This document shows positions 6,178 through 12,702 of a stretch of 12,702 nucleotides of DNA, piece after piece. The DNA is from UMGS1279 sp045577695 (GTDB lineage Bacteria > Bacillota > Clostridia > Oscillospirales > Acutalibacteraceae). A program made the translations under genes and the position numbers. Below the pieces are notes generated by a model, which was given only the letters and a program-made list of their open reading frames with translations, was not told the origin of the DNA and made no database searches. Numbering within the stretch: the first letter of the stretch is position 1; each line of letters opens with the position of its first letter. The stretch covers positions 1 to 12,702 of the forward strand of contig JAZNIW010000043.1 in the NCBI GenBank assembly GCA_045577695.1, read 5' to 3'.

Positions 6178-7125
6178 ATGACGAAGGTTTTTATTGATGG
6201 AAGTCAAGGGACGACCGGCCTTAAAATATTCGACCGGTTGAAACGGCGAAGCGATATTGAACTTATTGTCCTGGAAGAATCTTGTCGGAAAGAGGTAGCG
6301 GCGCGTAAAACAGCCCTCAATGCAGCGGACGTTGTTTTTCTTTGCCTACCGGATGAAGCAGCTGTTCAAGCTGTTTCACTGATTGAAAATGAAAACACCG
6401 TGGTCATCGACACTTCCACGGCGCATCGCACCAATCCCGACTGGCTGTATGGCTTTCCGGAGTTGTTGGCCAACCCCAAAGGCAGCTTCACCAACGCTAA
6501 GCGCATCGCCGTTCCCGGTTGTTACGCCGGTGGTTTTATTGCCTTGGTAAAACCCTTAATAGAGGCAGGTATTCTCTCGGCCGACTCTTCTCTTTCCTGT
6601 CATGCCATTTCAGGGTATAGCGGTGCCGGCAAAAAAGGGATTGCCCAATACGAGAAAGAAGACCGAAATCCCTTGCTTTCGGCTCCGCGATTATACGCCC
6701 TCTCTCAACAGCATAAGCATTTAAAGGAAATGAAGGCCATTAGCGGACTTTCCAATGAGCCGATTTTCGTGCCCTATATTTGCGATTATTATGCCGGTAT
6801 GGTGATGACGGTGCCGCTTTTTGCAAGTCATTTGGAAAACGGAAAAACGGTAGAAAATATTAAGGATGTATATCGCAACGTTTACGCAAACGGATTGGTG
6901 CGGTATGTGGAGGATATGGATGAAAACGGTTTTCTTTCGGGCAACGCTCTGGCCGAAATGGATAATATGGAAATAACCGTCTGTGGAAATGAAGAACGTA
7001 TTTTGCTGATTGCCCGCTATGATAATTTAGGCAAGGGGGCCAGCGGTGCGGCTTTGGAATGTATGAATTATAAAATGGGGCAAAACCCGGACTATATGTT
7101 AAATGTTAGATGGAGTAAAGAATGA
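6178..7125 (+). CDS. argC: N-acetyl-gamma-glutamyl-phosphate reductase, short (type 2) form
   Basis: ArgC reduces N-acetylglutamyl phosphate with NADPH to the semialdehyde. This 315-aa protein begins with a Rossmann segment, VFIDGSQGTTGLKIFDRL, where the usual GxxGxxG reads GSQGTTG (8-14). The catalytic cysteine lies in VPGCYAGG (Cys115) and the motif GYSGAGKK is at 146-153. The histidines of QQHKHLKEM (177-185) include the expected acid/base residue. Length and motif style match the shorter type 2 ArgC rather than the roughly 345-aa type common in bacilli; this assignment is from memory of the two families. The TGA overlaps the argJ ATG by 4 nt, giving translational coupling. Confidence 0.96.
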   Translation: MTKVFIDGSQGTTGLKIFDRLKRRSDIELIVLEESCRKEVAARKTALNAADVVFLCLPDEAAVQAVSLIENENTVVIDTSTAHRTNPDWLYGFPELLANPKGSFTNAKRIAVPGCYAGGFIALVKPLIEAGILSADSSLSCHAISGYSGAGKKGIAQYEKEDRNPLLSAPRLYALSQQHKHLKEMKAISGLSNEPIFVPYICDYYAGMVMTVPLFASHLENGKTVENIKDVYRNVYANGLVRYVEDMDENGFLSGNALAEMDNMEITVCGNEERILLIARYDNLGKGASGAALECMNYKMGQNPDYMLNVRWSKE

Positions 7126-8339
7126 TACAGTTTATTAATGGCGGTGTAACAGCGCCAAAAGGTTTTTTGGCAGCGGGGATACATTGCGGAATTCGAAAAA
7201 ATAAAAGCAAGAAGGATTTGGCCTTAATCTACTCGCAGACCGATTGCGATGCTGCCGCCGTTTACACGCAGAATTTGGTTTATGGAGCCCCCATTACGGT
7301 CACTCGTAAACATCTGCAAAACGGCAAAGCAAAGGCCATAATTTGCAATAGCGGCATCGCCAATACTTGCAATGCCGACGGTGTCGAAAAAGCAGAAGCA
7401 ACCTGTCAGCTGACGGCAGAGGCATTGGGCATTTTGCCGGAAGATATTGTGGTATGTTCCACCGGTGTTATCGGGCAACCCATCACATTAGATCCGATTA
7501 AAAAGGGTCTGCCGAAACTGGTGGAAAATCTAAGCAAAACCGGTTCGGGTGATGCGGCCGAGGCTATTATGACCACCGATACCGTCAAAAAAGAGTTTGC
7601 GGTGGAATTTGTCATCGATCAAAAGGTCTGCAAAATCGGCGGTATCTCTAAGGGCAGTGGAATGATAAGCCCCAATATGGCAACCATGCTTGGCTTTTTA
7701 ACCACTGATGTCAATATTGCGTCGCCCATGCTCAAAGCAGCTTTGCTCGAAGTTGTGGCTGACAGTTTTAATATGCTTTCGGTCGATGGCGATACCTCTA
7801 CCAATGATACCGTGGCAATTCTGGCCTCGGGCAAGGCGGAAAACCCGCGCATTGAAACCAAGGATGAAAGATATCAAATTTTTGTATCGGCGTTGGCTGC
7901 TCTTTGTGAAAAATTGGTTAAGTGTATGGCCAAAGATGGGGAAGGTGCCACTAAGCTGGTCGAATGCAGGGTAGTTGGCGCTAAAACCGTAGAGGTTGCC
8001 AAGGTGGCTGCCAAAGCGGTGATACAGTCTTCTTTGGTTAAGGCGGCTATGTTCGGTGCCGATGCCAACTGGGGACGCATTTTGTGTGCCTTGGGATACG
8101 CCGGAGTTCCGTTGGATGTGCAAAAAATCAATGTATCCTTTGCGTCGCGTGGTGGCGAAATTGCTGTTTGTAAAAATGGGGCCGGTATCGATTTTTCTGA
8201 AGAAGTTGCCAAAAAAGTTCTTGTTGAAGACGAAGTATATATTCTGGTATCCTTAAACGACGGCGAAGCCTCCGCTACAGCCTACGGTTGTGATTTAACC
8301 TACGAATATGTTCGCATTAATGGAGATTATCGCACCTAA
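7122..8339 (+). CDS. argJ: Glutamate N-acetyltransferase (ornithine acetyltransferase)
   Basis: ArgJ moves the acetyl group from N-acetylornithine to glutamate, releasing ornithine and renewing N-acetylglutamate. Some members also use acetyl-CoA and so carry the first step too. The 405-aa precursor contains the self-cleavage site in KGSGMISPNMATML (177-190): cutting between Ala187 and Thr188 makes alpha and beta chains, and Thr188 becomes the nucleophile. Other family marks are CSTGVIGQP (112-120), TTDT (151-154), FGADANWGRI in the beta chain and the terminal INGDYRT. No separate acetylglutamate synthase is seen in the window, so this enzyme may also prime the cycle, but sequence alone does not prove the bifunctional form. 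It is coupled to argC by the overlapping ATGA. Confidence 0.97.
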   Translation: MIQFINGGVTAPKGFLAAGIHCGIRKNKSKKDLALIYSQTDCDAAAVYTQNLVYGAPITVTRKHLQNGKAKAIICNSGIANTCNADGVEKAEATCQLTAEALGILPEDIVVCSTGVIGQPITLDPIKKGLPKLVENLSKTGSGDAAEAIMTTDTVKKEFAVEFVIDQKVCKIGGISKGSGMISPNMATMLGFLTTDVNIASPMLKAALLEVVADSFNMLSVDGDTSTNDTVAILASGKAENPRIETKDERYQIFVSALAALCEKLVKCMAKDGEGATKLVECRVVGAKTVEVAKVAAKAVIQSSLVKAAMFGADANWGRILCALGYAGVPLDVQKINVSFASRGGEIAVCKNGAGIDFSEEVAKKVLVEDEVYILVSLNDGEASATAYGCDLTYEYVRINGDYRT

Positions 8340-8365
8340 TTTCAAAAAGGAAAGAGGAAATAAAA

Positions 8366-9241
8366 ATGGAACTTTCCAATCCAAAACGGGCCGAAGTATT
8401 AACCCAAGCCCTGCCGTATATTAAACGCTATAACGGAAAAGTTGTGGTTATTAAATACGGCGGCAATGCTATGATTAACGAACAACTTAAGCAGCAAGTT
8501 ATGGAAGATATTGTTCTTTTGTGGTTGATTGGCGTTAAGGTTGTATTGGTGCACGGTGGCGGCCCCGAAATCAGTGATTTGATGGATAAACTCGGTAAAG
8601 AACCGAAATTTGTCGACGGCCTTCGTGTGACCGATAAAGAAACGGTTGATATCGTACAAATGGTATTGGCCGGCAAGGTAAATAAAACGCTGGTTAATCT
8701 ATTGGAAATGAAGGGCGGCAAAGCTATGGGCATTTCCGGAATGGATGGTTGCCTGATTGAAGCCAAAGTGAAAGACGAGCGACTGGGGTATGTCGGTGAA
8801 GTGACCAACGTCAATATTGAGCCGATTGAAGACCTTCTTGAAAAAGGATACATTCCGGTGGTTTCCACCATTGGTTGCGATAAAGAGGGCAATGCCTATA
8901 ATATCAACGGCGATACCGCCGCGGCCTATATCGCCGGGGCGATGCGGGCTGAGCGCTTGATCATGATGACCGATATCGACGGAATCTTGCGTGACCGAAA
9001 CGACCCGACCACCCTCATTCCTGAAGTCACCATTTCGGATATCCACACCCTGTGCGAACAGGGAGTCATTTCGGGTGGTATGATTCCCAAGGTCGATTGT
9101 TGTGTAGAGGCCATTCATAAAGGCGTTCAAAACGTCATCATTATGGACGGTCGGGTGCCTCACTCTATCCTGATGGAAATCTTAACCGACGAAGGAGCCG
9201 GCACGATGGTTATGGGGGACAAAATATGCAATCGTTCATAA
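8366..9241 (+). CDS. argB: Acetylglutamate kinase, arginine-sensitive type
   Basis: ArgB phosphorylates N-acetylglutamate, the committed step. The 291-aa amino-acid-kinase fold shows KYGGNAM (30-36), the substrate loop HGGGPEIS (63-70), Arg87 in GLRVTD, LAGKVNK (101-107), INGDTAA (180-186), MTDIDGIL (201-208) and GGMIPK (237-242). Residues 1-24, including LPYIKRYNGK, form the additional N-terminal helix found in hexameric enzymes inhibited by arginine (such as those of Thermotoga and Pseudomonas) and missing from the dimeric E. coli enzyme. Feedback inhibition at this step is expected when ArgJ recycles the acetyl group. The start at 8366 has AAAGAGG (8351-8357) upstream, 26 nt after argJ. 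The last 16 nt overlap argD. Confidence 0.97.
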   Translation: MELSNPKRAEVLTQALPYIKRYNGKVVVIKYGGNAMINEQLKQQVMEDIVLLWLIGVKVVLVHGGGPEISDLMDKLGKEPKFVDGLRVTDKETVDIVQMVLAGKVNKTLVNLLEMKGGKAMGISGMDGCLIEAKVKDERLGYVGEVTNVNIEPIEDLLEKGYIPVVSTIGCDKEGNAYNINGDTAAAYIAGAMRAERLIMMTDIDGILRDRNDPTTLIPEVTISDIHTLCEQGVISGGMIPKVDCCVEAIHKGVQNVIIMDGRVPHSILMEILTDEGAGTMVMGDKICNRS

Positions 9242-10389
9242 ATAAGGATAAAACCTATGTTGCCGGTACCTACAATCGTTTTAATGTTGAAATAGTGTCG
9301 GGCAAGGGGAGTATCTTGTTGGATATTCACGGCAAAAAATATATCGATATGGGTTCGGGGATCGGGGTGAACGCTTTCGGTATTTCCGATGACGATTGGT
9401 GTGCTGCGGTGACCGACCAAATCGGTAGATTGCAACATACTTCCAATCTGTATTATACCAATCCGTGCGCCGAATTGGCCAAAATTCTTTGCCAAAAAAC
9501 CGGTATGAAAAAGGTTTTTTTCAGCAATTCCGGTGCTGAGGCCAACGAATGCGCTATCAAGGTGGCGCGTAAATACGCCGCGGAAAAGAAAGGCAAAGAT
9601 TGTTTTACCATCCTTACTTTAGAAAACAGTTTTCACGGTCGTACCATTACCACCTTATCTGCTACGGGGCAGGCACATTATCACAAAGACTTCAACCCCT
9701 TAACGGGTGGATTCGTTCATACCCCCGCCAACGACCTTAAGGCACTGTTGGAAGCAGTTGAGGAAAATAATCCCGCAGCCCTTTTGCTGGAGTGTGTTCA
9801 GGGTGAGGGGGGCGTTATCCCCCTAACCGAGGAATTTATAAAAGGCGCGGCCGCGTTGGTCAAGGAAAAAGACATTCTTCTTATGGTAGATGAGGTGCAA
9901 ACCGGAAACGGCCGTACCGGGATGTTGTATGCCTATATGCATTTTGGTATTGCTCCCGATGTTGTCACTACCGCCAAAGGACTTGGCGGAGGGCTACCCA
10001 TTGGCGCAACCTTGTTGTCCGAAAAGGTTGAAAACGTGTTGGGATTTGGCGATCACGGTTCTACCTACGGTGGCAATCCCGTCTGTTCGGCCGCCGCGCT
10101 TAGCGTGGTCAATCGTTTAACCGATTCTTTTTTAGAGGAAGTAACGAAAAAAAGTGAGTTTATTTTTTCTGCATTAGAGGGAGCCAAAGGAATCCGATCC
10201 GTGACCGGAAAAGGGTTAATGGTTGGAATTCAAACCGAAAAGCCGGCAGGAGAAGTGGTAAAAGCCGCGATGGAAAAAGGGGTGCTTTGTCTCACCGCCA
10301 AAAACAAAGTGCGCTTGCTTCCGGCATTGAATATCCCAATGGATGAGTTAAAAACTGCTATCGACATTCTCAAAGAATGTTGCGAATAA
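9226..10389 (+). CDS. argD: Acetylornithine aminotransferase
   Basis: ArgD transfers an amino group from glutamate to N-acetylglutamate semialdehyde, making N-acetylornithine, with pyridoxal phosphate. It is a class-III aminotransferase of 387 aa with SGAEANECAIK (102-112) for cofactor phosphate binding, FHGRT (136-140), VDEVQTGNGRTG (221-232) with Asp222 contacting the pyridine nitrogen, and TTAKGLGGGLPIG (248-260) with Lys251 as the Schiff-base lysine. The ATG lies inside the end of argB, a 16-nt overlap, with GGGGGA (9214-9219) as ribosome site. Such enzymes often also act on succinyl-diaminopimelate, so a role in lysine synthesis is possible. Confidence 0.97.
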   Translation: MQSFINKDKTYVAGTYNRFNVEIVSGKGSILLDIHGKKYIDMGSGIGVNAFGISDDDWCAAVTDQIGRLQHTSNLYYTNPCAELAKILCQKTGMKKVFFSNSGAEANECAIKVARKYAAEKKGKDCFTILTLENSFHGRTITTLSATGQAHYHKDFNPLTGGFVHTPANDLKALLEAVEENNPAALLLECVQGEGGVIPLTEEFIKGAAALVKEKDILLMVDEVQTGNGRTGMLYAYMHFGIAPDVVTTAKGLGGGLPIGATLLSEKVENVLGFGDHGSTYGGNPVCSAAALSVVNRLTDSFLEEVTKKSEFIFSALEGAKGIRSVTGKGLMVGIQTEKPAGEVVKAAMEKGVLCLTAKNKVRLLPALNIPMDELKTAIDILKECCE

Positions 10390-10399
10390 GGAGTCGCTT

Positions 10400-11383
10400 A
10401 TGAATTTAAAGGGAAAAAGTTTTTTAAAACTGTTGGATTTTTCACCCGAAGAAATTACCGGGCTGTTGGATTTGGCCGCTGATTTGAAGAATCAAAAAAA
10501 GAAAGGGATTTCTCACCGTCTTTGCGAGGGCAAAAATATAGCGTTGGTGTTTGAAAAAACCAGCACTCGTACACGATGCGCTTTTGAAGTGGCCGGTGCT
10601 GACCTCGGTATGCACTCGGTCTATTTGGACCCAATGGGTTCACAAATTGGTAAAAAGGAAAGTATTGCCGACACCGCTCGCGTACTCGGTCGAATGTTTG
10701 ATGGTATCGAGTATCGCGGCTTTGGGCAAGAAATTGTCGAAGAGCTGGCGGCTTATGCCGGCGTTCCGGTTTGGAACGGATTAACCAATGAGTTTCATCC
10801 CACCCAAATCTTGGCCGACTTTTTGACAATTCGGGAAAAATTCGGCACCTTGAACGGCATCAAGTTGGTCTATATGGGAGACGCTCGCTATAATATGGGC
10901 AATTCCTTGATGGTTGGCTGCGCCAAAATGGGAATGCATTTTGTTGCGTGTGCGCCGAAAAAGTATTTTCCGAATAAAGAGTTAATCGACACCTGCCTTG
11001 CCATCGCTAAGGAAACCGGTGCTGTTTTAGAATTTATTGAAGATCCCAAAACCGCCGTTTTCAATGCTGATGTTATTTATACAGACGTGTGGGTCTCGAT
11101 GGGCGAACCTGCCGAAGTCTGGGCCGATCGCATCAAGGAATTATCTCCCTATCGGGTCGATGCTGCGCTGATGCAGGCAGCTTCCACGGGTTGTTGCTTT
11201 ATGCATTGCTTGCCTGCTTTCCACGATATCAAAACCACAACCGGTAAGGAAATTTACGAAAAATTCGGCCTTACTTGTATGGAGGTTACCGACGAAGTAT
11301 TTGAAGGTGAGCAGTCTATCGTATTTGATGAGGCGGAAAATCGAATGCACACCATTAAAGCCGTTATGGCAGCTACCCTTTAA
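10400..11383 (+). CDS. argF: Ornithine carbamoyltransferase (anabolic)
   Basis: ArgF forms citrulline from ornithine and carbamoyl phosphate. The 327-aa protein has the carbamoyl-phosphate loop FEKTSTRTRCAFE (51-63), EFHPTQILAD (131-140), the ornithine loop DVWVSMGE (229-236) and HCLPA (269-273) with the catalytic cysteine. Together these identify an ornithine rather than aspartate or putrescine carbamoyltransferase. The ribosome site TAAGGAG (10387-10393) overlaps the argD stop codon, and the start is 10 nt beyond that stop. The same motifs occur in catabolic ArcB, but position as the last gene of a biosynthetic operon, with no arcA or arcC nearby, supports an anabolic role. Carbamoyl phosphate must come from a synthetase (carAB) encoded elsewhere. 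Confidence 0.97.
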   Translation: MNLKGKSFLKLLDFSPEEITGLLDLAADLKNQKKKGISHRLCEGKNIALVFEKTSTRTRCAFEVAGADLGMHSVYLDPMGSQIGKKESIADTARVLGRMFDGIEYRGFGQEIVEELAAYAGVPVWNGLTNEFHPTQILADFLTIREKFGTLNGIKLVYMGDARYNMGNSLMVGCAKMGMHFVACAPKKYFPNKELIDTCLAIAKETGAVLEFIEDPKTAVFNADVIYTDVWVSMGEPAEVWADRIKELSPYRVDAALMQAASTGCCFMHCLPAFHDIKTTTGKEIYEKFGLTCMEVTDEVFEGEQSIVFDEAENRMHTIKAVMAATL

Positions 11384-11387
11384 CTCA

Positions 11388-11446
11388 CTAAAACGGTTTT
11401 GGTTTTTGCGAATCATTCAAAATCAAAACCGTTTTAGGATAATTTT
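11388..11446 (+). terminator. Probable terminator of the arginine operon
   Basis: CTAAAACGGTTTTG (11388-11401) is fully complementary to CAAAACCGTTTTAG (11424-11437). Within the 22-nt loop a further 5 bp can form (11404-11408 with 11418-11422). The stem starts 5 nt after the argF stop. The T-tract after it is weak (GATAATTTT), so some read-through towards the rRNA promoter is possible. Confidence 0.75.
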
Positions 11447-11458
11447 ATGGCAAAAACA

Positions 11459-11529
11459 CCAAAAAGAAAAAAAGTTTAAAAAAAATGAAAAAAGGTGTTG
11501 ACAACAGGGGTTAAATTTGGTATTATAAT
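11459..11529 (+). promoter_or_regulatory. rRNA operon promoter with upstream A-tracts
   Basis: A perfect TTGACA (11498-11503) precedes TATTAT (11521-11526) by 17 nt. The overlapping perfect TATAAT (11524-11529) would require a 20-nt spacer and is less likely. The 35 bases before the -35 box are almost all A in phased runs (11461-11494), the form expected of an UP element bound by the RNA polymerase alpha subunits. Transcription should start near 11533-11536. Confidence 0.82.
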
Positions 11530-11535
11530 CTGGCA

Positions 11536-11713
11536 CCCTTGAGAGAGGGAGCACAATGAACCTTGAAAATTAAACAACGATGACGATTTTATAGGACCCG
11601 ACAATTCAAGTTAAAAAACTTGGTAAAACGGAAAAACAAAACGCTAGTTTTTGTTTGAAATGAGCATCAAGCTTAAAAAATAGATTTAGACACGAAATGT
11701 GTTTAGATAGAAT
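11536..11713 (+). promoter_or_regulatory. 16S rRNA leader with boxA-like element and small hairpins
   Basis: No gene is present here. The segment CCTTGAAAATTAAACAACG (11561-11579) resembles the TTTGAAAACTAAACA motif that precedes 16S genes in many Firmicutes and is taken as a boxA-type antitermination signal. Small stems follow: 11607-11612 with 11617-11622, 11634-11641 with 11649-11656, and 11687-11693 with 11699-11705 (one G-U pair) just before the mature 16S start. The 5' strand of the long RNase III processing stem should also lie here, but its partner is beyond the window. Confidence 0.55.

Positions 11714-12702
<989 letters not shown>

Noticed and set aside
8428..9163. Long open frames on the minus strand opposite argB (two of about 150 codons), with similar ones opposite argJ at 7698-8123
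   Set aside because: They lie opposite well-identified genes, have no ribosome site or recognisable domain, and are a usual result of codon bias in the real gene.
11447..11479. Ten-codon frame (MAKTPKRKKV) preceded by AGGA, between argF and the rRNA promoter
   Set aside because: It lies after a terminator and upstream of the rRNA start, in the A-rich tract that explains its lysines. No promoter serves it, so it is probably chance.

Overview
This window looks like chromosomal DNA of a low-GC Gram-positive bacterium of the class Clostridia. The partial 16S rRNA gene at the right end has the short V3 helix and general look of the Ruminococcaceae/Oscillospirales; that placement is from memory of such sequences, not from a search. 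Shine-Dalgarno sites are strong (GGAGG, AAGGAG), promoters are of the sigma-A type, and the arginine control site looks Firmicute-like. All of this agrees with the placement.

Left part (1-3270): a minus-strand gene for a small membrane-anchored protein resembling a worn LytR-CpsA-Psr (LCP) domain is divergent from a tight three-gene operon on the plus strand. That operon encodes a Wzz/CpsC-type membrane adaptor, a CpsD-type bacterial tyrosine kinase and a CpsB-type PHP-fold phosphotyrosine phosphatase. The gene order matches ywqC-ywqD-ywqE (tkmA-ptkA-ptpZ) of Bacillus subtilis. The operon has its own promoter and a strong terminator. No glycosyltransferase, flippase or polymerase gene is present, so it looks like a free-standing tyrosine-phosphorylation switch for envelope polysaccharide rather than part of a capsule locus. 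An 11-bp perfect inverted repeat spans the divergent intergenic region.

Middle (3271-11446): an AT-rich control region with a good promoter overlapped by a probable ArgR (ARG) box leads into seven arginine genes, argG-argH-argC-argJ-argB-argD-argF. They are packed closely, several with overlapping stops and starts. Together they convert N-acetylglutamate to arginine by the acetyl-cycling route: ArgB, ArgC and ArgD make N-acetylornithine, ArgJ releases ornithine and recycles the acetyl group, ArgF makes citrulline, and ArgG and ArgH make arginine. The only large gap is argG-argH, which holds a perfect hairpin. A hairpin after argF probably ends the operon.

Right part (11447-12702): an A-tract-rich rRNA promoter, a leader of about 180 nt with a boxA-like element and small hairpins, and the first ~990 nt of 16S rRNA, cut by the window edge.

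Most of the window is ordinary core metabolism. The parts most worth a second look are the isolated kinase/phosphatase module with its degenerate LCP-like neighbour, the inverted repeat between them, and the hexanucleotide repeat that encodes the kinase's tyrosine tail.
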